Assembly (NCBI RefSeq): GCF_009727055.1
Contig: NC_052349.1
Location: 38,560,285-38,624,284, forward strand
DNA from: Benincasa hispida
Lineage: Eukaryota; Streptophyta; Magnoliopsida; Cucurbitales; Cucurbitaceae
DNA length: 64,000 nt
Reading direction: 5' to 3'
A program made the position numbers and the translations under genes. The notes beneath the pieces are model-generated. The model was not told the DNA's origin and ran no database searches. It saw only the letters and a program-made list of their open reading frames with translations. Positions 33,050-44,527 of the stretch are shown in pieces (position 1 is the stretch's first letter; each line of letters begins with the position of its first letter).

Positions 33050-33240
33050 AGGGGGAGAGTGAAGAGGGAAAAATTAAGTGGGTCTTTAATGTTGGTTTAA
33101 AATCGACATTAAAGGTACCCCTACAATGTCGGTTTAAAACCGACATTAAAGATCCGTTTTTTAAAAAAAAAACAAAACCGAGAGTATACATTTGATTTCA
33201 CTTTTTTTAATCGACATTAAAGCCCAAAATTCTTTTAGTG
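33050..33240 (-). mobile_element. terminus of a CACTA-like element
   Basis: On the minus strand the sequence beginning at 33240 reads CACTAAAAGAATTTTGGGC, a CACTA-type end. Within 190 bases are at least four copies of a subterminal motif around 'tttaatgtcg(g/a)tt', some as head-to-head pairs (gtcggtttaaaaccgacatt, 33128-33147). The base triplet after the end is cta. I could not find the opposite terminus, so the element may be truncated. Confidence 0.6.
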
Positions 33241-33332
33241 CTAAGGTAGTGTCATGCTTCATGCAATGTTCATTGATTACTAATATATAAATTTTATATA
33301 GACAAGTAATGAACTAAGCTATAGCATACACT

Positions 33333-33482
33333 CCATACATACATACAACCTTATATCATAACAATTATAATATAAATGATGCATGGCTATGCTATAATGC
33401 ATACATATATTACCATACATACATACAACCTTATATCATAACAATTATAATATAAATGATGCATGGCTATGCTATAATGCAT
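33333..33482. repeat. 80-bp tandem duplication
   Basis: The unit starting ccatacatacatacaacc occurs at 33333 and again at 33413 with almost no change (gcatggctatgctataatgc is shared near the end of each unit). Confidence 0.85.
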
Positions 33483-33701
33483 GCATACATTATAACTCTT
33501 ATATTATATGATGCATGAGCATGTTTTAAGTAATTTAAATCATGCATACTAATATATTATAACTCTTATAATATAAAATGATGCATGGCTATGCTATAAT
33601 GCATGCATATATTATAACTCTTATATTATATGATGCATAAGCATGTTTTAAGTAATTTAAATCATGCATACTAATATATTATAACTCTTATAATATAAAA
33701 T
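33458..33701. repeat. 122-bp tandem duplication
   Basis: Unit 1 is 33458-33579 and unit 2 is 33580-33701. Both start gatgcatggctatgctataa and include 'gttttaagtaatttaaatca'. Only a few bases differ. A third partial start (gatgcgtg) follows. The unit overlaps the 80-bp repeat, so the two expansions share the 'gatgcatggctatg' segment. Confidence 0.85.
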
Positions 33702-33924
33702 GATGCGTGAAGAAAAATGCATAACTTATGGTGGGTTTTAAAACTATATGACATACATTATGGTATATATAATAAACATACATGACATGCATATATAAAT
33801 AAAGTTGATGGACCAGGATAGTAAATCTCAAAAACTGGAAAAAATAGGCTAATCTATTACAAAAGTTTGAGTCAACCGATTCAGAATAGGTGAACCGGGT
33901 CTTGAACCTTTGAAGCCTTGCAGC

Positions 33925-34410
33925 TTGATCGTGTAGCAAATCCCTTGATCGTCAAGCAACAAGCGTTGAGTGTAAATGATCGTGTAGCTTTGGACTATGC
34001 AATGAGCATGAAAGTCCACGCGATCGTGTAGTGTGCTTCGAGTAACATATGCCATGCGATCGTGTAGCTAAAAACTATGCGATGAGCATGATAGTCTACA
34101 CGATCGAGTAGCATGCATCGAGTATCGTATACTATGCAATCGTATAGCTACTGACTATCTAATGTGCATGATAGTTTACACGATCGTTTAGCATGCATGC
34201 ATTGCGTCGAGTATCAAATAACGCGCGATCGTTTACCCCTCGTTCGCCTAGCGATCATGCAACCAATGCAACACGATCAAGTAGACAACTCTACACGATT
34301 GTGTAGCATTAGCTAATGCGATCATTTAGCAGATGCTACATGATCGTATAGAAAATTCTAAACGAATGCATAGCTAAATCTAAACGATCGTTTAGCTCAA
34401 GCTACACGAT
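33925..34410 (-). repeat. ACGATCGT-core array in the leader of B
   Basis: Units such as 'cgatcgtgtagc', 'gactatgcgatgagcatgat', 'ctacacgatcgagtagcatg' and 'aacgatcgtttagctc' repeat with spacing of about 40-70 bp. The array lies only about 300 bases from the primer-binding site. Confidence 0.75.
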
Positions 34411-34720
34411 GCAATCACTGTTTCGTCTTCTCCATCGAAATGAACTACAACCTTTGCGTCTGTTCCCTCACGAACGACTTAAAAAACAAAACGAATACAG
34501 ACTCGATTGCAAGAATTTATGTCCAAAAACACAGGGCGTCTTTACAAATTAACTTTTGTAATTTTAAACGAAAGCGAAAACAAAGACAACTATCCCGAAA
34601 TTATTTATCAACAAACCATCCACATATATTTAACGATTAAACGCAATGTAGAAACTTAAGACCCACCAAACTGTAAAAGATTCAATACAACAAATGAAAT
34701 TTGAAAATAGAATACAACCT

Positions 34721-34733
34721 AGCTCTGATACCA
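34721..34733 (-). other. primer-binding site of element B
   Basis: On the minus strand the bases after the LTR read attggtatcagagct. TGGTATCAGAGC is the usual Copia site for the initiator methionine tRNA. This fixes the 34736-36740 LTR as the 5' LTR and the element's orientation. Confidence 0.9.
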
Positions 34734-34735
34734 AT

Positions 34736-36740
34736 TGAAGGAACTCATTTTATAGAGAACCTATACAGAAGCATGTCGTCCAAATCCCATTTCGATTGAA
34801 ACAAATATTTACAGTAAAACAGACAGATTATGCACTTTAACTAAATTACAATATGCTTTCTAACAATAAACAAGGTCCAAGAGATTATACCTTTGAAGAA
34901 CTCTTCTTCGCGTTAATCTCTCGAACTGCACGAACACTTTGAACAAGCACGAACTCTCCACGAACAACAGTAAGTCTCGAACCAAAAGAGAGGATACTAC
35001 CACTTGGTTACCTTGGTATTCTCGGGGTGAGAACCCAGGAGTTGTGGGCTCTGGGTATTTTGATTAGGAGGGAGTTTGAGGTTTGGAAGAGGAAGACGAA
35101 TTAATGAAGAACGAGCTATCACATAGAGTTTTCTTCAATCGTGTAGAGAAAAGAGTCTATTGCATAGGCTCTCAACCAAATCGTGTAGTCTAGCCTCATA
35201 TTGTGTAACACTGAATCTGGAAAAAAAAAAATAAAATCATATTTAATTTATCCCAATTTGCCACAAAAAACTGATTAACTTCCTATTAAGGTGGTTAGAA
35301 AGAAAAGGGAATTAATTATCAAATAATTAACAATTATAGATAAATATGATAACCAACTTATCATATTATATTTATAACCTATAGCTTTAATATTGCATCA
35401 TAAACAATATAAACTATAGTTCTTTTTCTCTATTTTATGGCATTTAATATAAATCATATTTATATTAAATTTAATAACTATAAATCTTATTCATAGAAAA
35501 TATATTTGAATCACATTCAAATATTTGTTCCTCCAATTAAGATATAATGTATCATATACATTATGTCAATTATATCATATATAATTGAATCTATTTAATT
35601 ATATCATATATAATTAAATTCCCTCCTATTAATTTGAACATATCAAATTAACCTAAAAACTGATTCTCAACTAAATTTTTTTGAGCTACCGAGGAGACCT
35701 TATGAACCTTTAGCTTGAAGCTCCAACGGTACATAAATAAATAATTAAACTCTTTAATCACATTATCCACCATTCGTTAACTATCGGGCACTCCACTAAA
35801 GACTGACAACTGCACTCTTCTCGCTACAGATTATTTCTGTGTCCATCGAATATAACCAATTAACAATACGATGACCTTTCATAAATTGCTCGTAAGTATA
35901 GCTGGGCAAAATTACCATTTTGCCCCCGTAGTTACGTCAACTTCTTAAGTATCACTAATTCCTCTAATGAACAATAGATCATAGTCCCACTATGACTAAA
36001 CCCCTCTCAGGCCAGGAGAGGGTATGACACCACATTTTTCAAAACTAGGAATCAGCCCTTAAGGGAGAAATTTATCTACTTACCCCTACTTCGGGAAGGA
36101 GTGAATTAAATCTTGTGTAGCTGAGTTCCCAGCTCCTAAATCAGAAAAATCCCAAAAATGGTAGGTTTGTTGAGTTGGCAACCCGGTAGAATACCCATAC
36201 AAATCAAAGGACCACCCTCATAGGCAGAAGTTCACAACTCACTCAGGATTAAGGTCATGTTACCTATGGTCATCCTAGTGAAATGAAAATCTCTATTATG
36301 AACGACATTATATAATGAGGCTAAAAATTTTGTGGTCCAATCTGATACAAACTCCTTTATATAGAATATCCCCGCTCGTATAACTAATATATGAATGATC
36401 AGATCAAATCATTTGTAGCAATTTACAACATTTGTAACATCTACAAAGCGGCCATACTCGTAGTATCACCAGGATAAGGTACCCAGCTTTATCCATATAC
36501 TACAGACCATTTAGGTTATCACTTAAACATGATCCATCTGTATGTCTCTACAAACATGTTTAAGTTACAACGATAAACTTGGATGTTAGTTTATTGGTTT
36601 GTGGTTAATGCAATTAAAATATCATATATTTTATAGACAAAGTGAATAAAATATCAAATCTTAATAATCACAAAAATGTTTGTTCATACAAGGTTTACAA
36701 ACTATAGGACCTTACGAGATTTAGGACATCAACCCCAACA
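34736..36740 (-). repeat. 5' LTR of element B
   Basis: This 2005-bp LTR reads TGTTGGGGTTGATGTCC ... GAGTTCCTTCA on the minus strand. It is bounded by the primer-binding site on the left and by the GGAAT duplication on the right. It carries a short ACGATCGT-type stretch at about 35120-35215, at about the same distance from the LTR start as in the LTRs at 23133 and 26723. Confidence 0.88.
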
Positions 36741-36745
36741 GGAAT
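36741..36745. repeat. target-site duplication GGAAT, right
   Basis: GGAAT immediately after the 5' LTR of element B, identical to 14343-14347. Confidence 0.85.
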
Positions 36746-39586
36746 TTCATACCTCCAACCTTTTTTTTTTTTTTTTTTTTTTTTTTTGTGCTTTCAATGG
36801 CCTTTTTGGACATTTTTTATGGGCTAAAGGTAAATTTTTCTATATTTTTGATTAATTTTAAGTTTTGCATGCTTGCAATATTTTTGTCTCATTTTTCCAT
36901 AGATGCAAGGAGTCCTAAAATTTATCATATTTTCCAACTATGCCTTGACAATGGTATGATACGAGCTATAAAATCTATCCCTTCATTTTTTATATAGCAT
37001 ATTAAACTTTACGCCAAAATGAGGATAGTTCAAGTAGTATGAACTTTACTATCGACCTCAAGGTCATAAGCTTGAAGTATCTGTTAGATTTAATTTAAAT
37101 TAGATAATATAATAGTACATTATCTGCTCTTTAATCTTTTATAAGCTTTTCATTTTATTGGATTTATTAAGTAAAAGGTAATTTCTCTAATTAAATACCC
37201 TAATGGGAGGTATACGTCTATATAAAGATAAAATCCTATAGATTAGTCATCTCTCTGTATTTCTTTGCATCAAGAAGATCTAATCAAGTTGTAAAGAAAG
37301 GCCAAGAGAGAGAAACACAATTTCTTATAAGATCAATATCATACATAGCTCTAGGTATGACACTTTAACAACTCAAGCTATTGTGAAAATTATATTCATG
37401 TTATTGTGAAAATCATCTAATTCGAACATCATGAGTTTTATTGATTTATACAATATTAGAGTTTTATTGGATGATCATATGAACGTTCAGACTTACATTC
37501 TCCATCCCCACATAGTATAGCTACACACTAAACTTTGTCCCAAATAATAATAATAATAAATAAACCATTAAAATTATGTCAGCCACGCCTTGGGAAAAAA
37601 ATTACATATATGAAATTACCCCTATAAAGTCTAAATTTAAAAAATAGGAACAATTAAGTAACCATCATTATGACTCCATTAAAAGTCATTTGGAAAATGT
37701 ACAAAGTAAATTTCAATGAAAATAATTATTATCATTCATAAAATCCCGTGGACTAATTTTTGCCACTTCTTTTACAATTATATTAATACATATTAGTTTG
37801 AGTTAGGATAGATAAAATTCAAATAGAAAGAGAATAAATCATCTGTAATGTATATTATGAACATATACAAATAGCCTATATATTTAAGAAGGCCAGAAGT
37901 TATATATATATATATTTTTTTTTTAAAAAAAAAAAGGCTAAGAAGTTTGCATGAGATTTTTTTTTTTTGAAAAAAAAATTGAATCAAGTAAAAATAATTA
38001 TTGTCTTTTTTAAAATTTATACCAAGTCAAAGGAGATAAATTGATTTTTCCCTAAAAAAAAGTAATGGTGGGAAGTTAAATAAACCACATTAAAAAGTTT
38101 TGTTAGAAAACTTTTCTCTCAATCTCTCTCCAAACAGAAATTAATTTGCAAATCCATCAAGATATATTTATTTATTATTCAATTATTTTATAGACTCAAG
38201 ATAATTCTTAAATGCTCAATCAACTTTAACTCAGATCGTATAGATTGAATTGTGTTTGAAAACATGAAAACAATATAAGTTGGACTTGTTCACTAGTCCA
38301 TTTAAAATAACCTAACGCAAATTTATTATATACAATTTTCTATACATGTACTTATGTTAATTTTGTCATATTTTTTTTTTAATTATTTGTTATCAAGCAA
38401 CTCTTAAAACCAATTTTTTAACACTTCAAACAAGAAAAAAAAGTGATAATATAAATTTAAATTAAGTTGTTGATATTGATTAATATCCAAAAATAATTAA
38501 ATAAAATTTTTACAAATATTAAAATTTTACTTTATTAAAGAGACATTTTCCCATATAGAAAAAATATCAAACTATTTATAAAAATAGCAAAAGAAAAATA
38601 TTGATAGACTTCTATCCTGTTTATCATTAATAGATATTCTACTATTAGTGATAGACTTCGAACACTGATAGACTTTTATCGGCTTCTATAAAAGAATATT
38701 AAATTTTTGTTATTTTGTGTAAATAATTTTCTTTATTTTTTTATTTTTGAAAATTTTTCTTTTTTAAAAACAAAAATGTAAATAAATTATCAAAATAGGC
38801 TTATAAAGGTTGTTTTAATTGAAGAAACTTACAATGGTCTAGAAAAATGTTTAAATCCAACCCTCCTACGAGTATTCGAAAGTAGTTTGAAAGTACATTA
38901 ATATATAAAATTTCCATTTATGAGGGTGAATCAACATAAAAAAAAAAAGTAACAAAAAATTCTTAATGGGGTTATAATATAAATAAGAAATATTTTAACC
39001 CGGGTAAAAAAGTTTATTTTTATAAATTAAATATTTGTGTTTTTAAAAAGAACATTTTATAATCTTTTTAAAAATATCTAATGATCTTTCAACATCTTGG
39101 ACCTCCATCCCAGAGTTATTATTGGGTAGTCGTGAGAAATTAAATTATAAAGTAAGGTTTAGTTTCGTAATCCTTTTATTTTTTGTTTTTTTTTTAAATT
39201 GAATCTATAAACATTATTTCTATCTTCAAATCTATGATTTATTTTTAAAAAATCAAATCAAATTTTGAGGGTTAATATATTTTTAAAATTTGGCTAAATA
39301 TTCAATATTAGAGTTAAAAATGCAAATCAGGATAAAATATTGGACGAAATAGATCTAATTTTAAAAAACAAAAATAATAAAAAAAAAAAAACAAATCGAA
39401 GCTTAAAAGCGTCCGGCTTAAAAAACCAGTCCAATGGAATGAAAAATGATTAAAGTAAATGAAACTAGAGAGTTGAGAGTGAACGAAGTTTCATCAATGG
39501 AAACAAACGAAAATCCACGAAGAAAGAGCGCAGTCGGAGAAAAAGAAGAATTAAATCACCAAAAATTCTCATAACCAACAGATTAA
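36746..39586. other. AT-rich intergenic DNA
   Basis: It holds a T27 run (36761-36787), a stretch at about 37083-37430 that starts tgttagatttaatttaaatt and has a TATA-like ctatataaagat (a possible short Copia solo LTR, but I found no matching flanks), a TA/T-rich run near 37900-37930, and a 'gatagacttctatc' element at about 38570-38740. No gene is supported. Confidence 0.6.
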
Positions 39587-40045
39587 TTATTTGAATTCCC
39601 TCTTTGAATCACACAACAAATTTCCATCAGAATCATAATCAATTTTACCAGAAAATTCCAACGGACGACATCGTTCACCTCTAATAATCGTTTTCCTCCA
39701 AACCTCTTCTTCATCTTCTTCTTCATCGTCACCACTCAAATTACAACTACCTCTTCTTTCTTCTTCGTCTTCTTCATCGGCCGCCTCCACTTTTCTCCAC
39801 GAAATCATCTTCGCCATTGAAATCGCTCTAGAACTGATGTTACTGTTCATCTTCGACACGAAATTCCTCCGCTGCTGCGACTTGTTCGATTTTCTGGAAG
39901 AAGTGCAGAGGAAAACCACGAGAGCGAAGATCGAGAGGACTGCGATTGAAGAGATGAGAAATGAGAAATTTGTTGAGGAAAATGGAAGAAGATGATGATG
40001 ATGATGATGAGAAGGATTTGAAATGCTTGGGAACAGTCTGGCCAT
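39587..40045 (-). CDS. small acidic single-pass membrane protein
   Basis: This 152-residue intronless gene starts at the ATG at 40045-40043. A run of six histidines (residues 13-18) is followed by a strong hydrophobic segment at about 27-47 (FLISSIAVLSIFALVVFLC), then a basic stretch (51-60) and two acidic clusters (90-96 and 106-114). It ends with the conserved block VWRKTIIRGERCRPLEFSG (115-133) and DYDSDGNLL. I recognise the VW(Q/R)KTI-GE-C-PL-FSG-I-YDS-GN block from a family of uncharacterised plant proteins; no function is known to me. The hydrophobic segment plus basic residues after it suggest an N-out or signal-anchor protein with the acidic tail in the cytosol. A TATA-like gcataaaaac lies at about 40120-40130 (minus strand), 75-85 bases before the start. 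Confidence 0.82.
   Translation of the reverse strand: MARLFPSISNPSHHHHHHLLPFSSTNFSFLISSIAVLSIFALVVFLCTSSRKSNKSQQRRNFVSKMNSNISSRAISMAKMISWRKVEAADEEDEEERRGSCNLSGDDEEEDEEEVWRKTIIRGERCRPLEFSGKIDYDSDGNLLCDSKREFK
39990..40011. repeat. (GAT)7 microsatellite in the coding region
   Basis: Seven GAT units on the plus strand read as ATC/CAT on the coding strand and give the six-histidine run. It may vary in length between individuals without shifting the frame. Confidence 0.85.
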
Positions 40046-41431
40046 GGCGGACGGAGGAGGAAGAGGGGAACAAATGGTTGGTTTGTGGGAAGCAAATTGG
40101 GAGCTGTTCTGTTGTAGAGGTTTTTATGCTCCACTCAATTTATCCCCGCGATTCGGTCACTCCATAAGTCCGTAAATAAAAAGATATTTTTACCTCACCT
40201 TAAATTTCCTTTTTATCTCTACACTTTTACCCTTTTTCACCTTTGATCCTTTTCTTTCGAAAAATTATTTCAAATGACGAAAGTGTTTAAAATATTTATA
40301 AATAAAATAAAATTTAAGAATCTATCAATGATAGATATTGATAGACACCGATAAAAGTTTATTAGTGTTTATCAGTATCTATCGTTGATAGATTTTGAAA
40401 TTTTGCTATATTTATAAATATTTTGGTTCATTCTGCTATATTTGAAAACAACTTTTTTTTCTTTCTCTTGGTTAATATTACATTTAGGCCATGCTTATAG
40501 AAGTAATAAACCAATGATAATTTGAAAAAGTAGGTTCCATTTGATTATGTTTGGTATTGTTTATTTATGTTTCGTACCCATATTGACATCTATGGCCGAC
40601 TTTCAAATCTGTAATAAAAAAAGAACATAAATTGATGGATAAACGAAGGGTGTTCAATCTAATTGCATTTGAAAATTACATCGATAATGTTACTATTACA
40701 GTTACAGTTACTATTATTGTTACTGCTATAACATGGAAATTATGAATTTGTCATATTTACTATCACCATTACCGTTTGACTTTAAATGATAATAGTAATA
40801 ATAAATGTGACAGATTCATAATTCTAAGTAAACGTGATTAAAATCAATCCAATTAAGTTTGTAATTATGGTATATTACAATTGATGTACCAATAAAATCT
40901 CATTACGATTACATTGATTATTATTAGGATCGGTAGATGTGGCCTTATTTTATTTTTAACAACCTAACCTAACAATGTAGTCTTAAATGTTATAGGATTT
41001 TCAACCACACATATACATTAATTAGATAGGAAAATATAATAATATGTGGAATCCAAAATAAGACAAGCTTATGGGTTGAAATTAAAATGGTATAAACTTC
41101 ACAATTTTATGGAATGAAATGAGATTTAAACTTATGATTGTTTTTAAACTTTAAAAATTATTAAGTTATTGAAGATTCAACTTTCAAGTTGTGACTAATA
41201 TGACTAGAGAAAATTCAAAATTTTATAAAATAAATCCATCTATTAAGTGTAATTCTAAAATTTGTCTAATAAAAATTTAATGATTAATTTTAAGAATTAA
41301 ATTTGTAATTTAACCTAAATTTATTATCATGGTGGTTTTTGGTTATTACTCTTTTTATTTTCGACCTTTTACAATATTTGAGATGAGCTTTGACCAGATA
41401 TAAAAAACTACTGTTTGTTTTATGGATGTTT

Positions 41432-42191
41432 GGGTCCTGTTTGATAATTATTTGTTTCTTAAAAAAAAAAAAAACTTGTCTTCTCACAATTTCTTTATCT
41501 TATCTTTACTAAGTACACATTTGAATTGTTAACCAAATTTTAAAATAAAACAAAACAACCAAAACAAGTTTTTAAAACTTACTATTTTTCGAATTTGGGA
41601 TTAAAGTTTAAAAACATTCCTAAAAGGCAGGCAATAAAATAAAAAAAAATCGATAGTGAAACTAGTGAATATAAGTTGAATGTTCATAAACCAAAAACTA
41701 AAATTAACGTTCTCTTTGTTAACCATTTGATTTTTTGGTTTGTGAAAATTATTGTTTTTTTCTTACAAATTCTTTTTCATCTAACCATACACTTGAATTC
41801 TTTAGTCAAATTGCAAAAGCAAAAACAAATTTTTATAAGAGCAGTTTTCAAGTATAGCAAAACGAGTCAACTTATTTACAAATATAGTAAAATATCACTA
41901 TCAATCAGTGATAAACATTGATAAACGAGATCTATCAGTGTCTATCATTGATAGATAGTGATAGATGATAATAATCTATTGCTATCTAAGTGACATTTTG
42001 CTATATTAAAAATACATCGAGCAGTTTTGTCATTTGAAACAATTACCTTATCTATAAACTACTTTTTGTAGTTTTCAAAACTTGATTTGGTTTTTGAAAA
42101 CATGAAGTAAGATTAAAAAAAATACACAAAAATTACTAGGTAGTAGATAACAAAAAAAAAAAAAACAAATGATTATCAAACGAGACTCTGG
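41432..42191. mobile_element. MITE with GTTTGATAAT ends and a nested element
   Basis: The left end gggtcctgtttgataattat and the right end ttatcaaacgagactctggg are inverted repeats, extended by runs of A or T and 'caaatgattatc'. It is the same family as the pair at 6288-6872. Nested at about 41846-42040 is a short element with 'tatagcaaaa' ends and a 'tatcattgatagatagtgat' core. Reading frames at 41290-41921 are artefacts. Confidence 0.65.
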
Positions 42192-44469
42192 GTGTTAAAG
42201 CTAGGTATTTATAATCAAAGACACAAATGCAGAGATTTCGATTCATTCATGTACCTTTCATGAACTCGGATGTTATAGTAACGATTCAGTCTTTGAATTT
42301 CAATTTATTATAATTTAGTCTCTATTTTTTTAATTTTATAATATTTTAATCCCTTAACTTTAGTATATGACCATCTAACGCCTAATATATAAAAAAATTC
42401 ACAAAATTAGTTTTCAATAAAAGATAAATCAAAATTTAAAGCCTCAAAGTTGCCCTCGAAAGTTATACAACAGTTCATAAATATTCACTCTCCCAATTTT
42501 ATATTTCCTGGGGATGCAAATTTTGGGTTAAGTGAATATTTGGAGTTTTCTAACATATTTTTAATTATTTAAAATTAATTTAATATTTAATTTTACACAT
42601 TTAAGTACAATTTTTATATCGTCAAAATTAGGTTTGAGTTATTAAAATAATATTTTTAAAAATTAGAGAAATGTTTTTAACTCTTTTAGAACTACTCCCA
42701 AACATATCTTAAATTTGACCATGGTTTTTTAATAAAAATATCATAATATTATATAATTAATATTATTGACTAGATATAATCCTAATACGTAAATATTTTT
42801 TTTTCAAAATTTAAGTTAAATTTTAATGGCTATATTAGTTGCTCTATATTAATGTAAATTAACCATCTACAAAGGTGTATTATATATTTATCAAAAGATG
42901 ACAAATAATATTATTTTTCACTGAAAAAACGATAAGATGGTGGTGGTTGCCATTATTATTATTATTATAATTATTATATTAAAGTGATTCAGGTCAATTA
43001 TGTATACTATGTTATTTTTATTTTTATTTGCACGAGAAATTAATTTTCTAAGGTTTCATAATGTGAATTGGTTGCTTACTGTTCTGAAGTCAATCAGCAT
43101 TATTAACCATTGACCGATCAAGTAGAATATCCTTGTGGTTTTTAACTTTTAAGATAATTAAAAAAAAGATGAATAAAAGACAATTTTTTTTTTTTAATTT
43201 TAATTGTTTGTTGATTTTTCAATTAAAATAAAAATTTAAAAGTTATTACAAGCTAGTGATTTATTAAAATAAAAACCAATTTGAAGTTCTGAACATTCAA
43301 TTTTAGTAAAATTGAATAAAAGTTTTGATTCTGAGATATTTACCTTAAATTTAAATACATATTGCAATTGTAATATTCTTTAGATTTTTTAAACATATTC
43401 CCATGTGTTTTTTTATTAACATAAAATTAATACAATTTACCAAGCCTTTGTTTTGATAACTTTTTTTATTTTATTTTTAGCTTTATATAGAAACTTATGA
43501 GTAGAAATAGTATTTATAATTTTAATTTACAAAATTAAGAATCTAGAATCAAATGCTTATCAAAGAGTCTTAAAGTTTCCGTGATTTTTGAGAAATTGAT
43601 TGTTTTCTTACAATTTCTTTACAATAACTTACATTTTTCTTTATGAAAAAAATGTGAATTCTTAGTGAAATTCCATAATTAAAAACGAGTATTTTAAAGT
43701 CCCATTCGATAATTAATCACTTAATTTTTTATTTTTAAAAATTAAACTTATAAACATTATTTCTATTTATTGATTTTTTTTTTGTTTTATATGTTTTAGG
43801 AATGTTTTTAAAACTATGGTAATATTTGGAAACTAAAAGTTGGTTTAAAAAAATTTGTTATTGATTTTAAAAAATTGGTTAAGAATTTAGAATTTAATTA
43901 GGAAGATGTAACTATGGTAAAGAAGTAAGAAAACAAATTTAAAAAAAAAAAACCCAAATAACTAAGGGGTCTATTATTTTATATATTTTTTAAAACTTCA
44001 CTTAAATTTTGAAAACGTTCCTAAAAAATTAATTTAAAAAAAATAAAGAAGTTTATAGGCAATAATAGTATTTAAAATCTTAATTTGAAAAATTTTCAAA
44101 TGGAAAAATTAAATAGTAACGAATTGAGGCTGATTTTTCTTTTTTTTTTTTTTTCATTGAATAGGATGATGAATGATGATCGATAATAGAGCTGGTTAAA
44201 TCGAAAATAATTGTGTGCAAGAAAAATCCCAGTTCAGATCTTGGATAGGAAAGAACAAGGGTGGAAAAACAAGGCTATTCCTCTAATAGAAATCTCGTAG
44301 AAGAATAATGGAGTGGTTATTTTCAAGTTTTCCATTATAAACCTATTTGTAGTATTATGATTTATAATCAAGCTTGGCATTATCTGATTTATATATGGTT
44401 ATAGTATTATGATTTATAAACAATTAGGGTACATTGTAGATTGTAATTGGAGGTGATGTCAAGTAGGAT

Positions 44470-44527
44470 TTGACCGTAGTTTACCCGCTGGAGAGTTGAC
44501 TTTGACTAGTTGACTTGAGTCAGTCAA
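44470..44527. promoter_or_regulatory. cluster of five W-box cores
   Basis: TTGACC (44470), TTGACT (44496, 44502, 44510) and inverted AGTCAA (44522) lie within 58 bases. Such density is typical of WRKY-bound promoters, but no gene lies near it, so it may be chance or part of an old LTR. Confidence 0.3.

Larger units (their letters stand above)
30334..34720 (-). other. untranslated leader of element B
   Basis: Between gag and the primer-binding site lie 4.4 kb with no credible protein. It holds a stretch of ordinary composition (30340-31680), an ACGATCGT array (31705-32290) ending in sequence related to the Gypsy LTR at 19.4 kb ('ggcaacacctcttg'), a CACTA-like end (to 33240), two tandem duplications (33333-33701) and a second ACGATCGT array (33925-34410). 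Such length suggests that other elements inserted here and decayed. Confidence 0.65.
14348..36740 (-). mobile_element. Copia element B, full span with nested insertions
   Basis: Both LTRs, a tRNA-Met-type primer-binding site (34721-34733), gag, protease, integrase, reverse transcriptase and RNase H remnants, and a polypurine tract (15194-15207) occur in minus-strand order. Perfect GGAAT duplications flank it. Inside it are element A (16258-25181, plus), which contains a Gypsy solo LTR (19112-22216), and a Copia solo LTR (26723-28864, plus). Its leader holds a CACTA-like end and tandem repeats. All coding domains carry stops or frameshifts, and the two LTRs are visibly diverged, so the element is old and dead. 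Confidence 0.85.

Noticed and set aside
37083..37430. Short Copia solo LTR
   Set aside because: The start and TATA-like motif fit, but I found no matching end, target-site duplication or second copy in the window.
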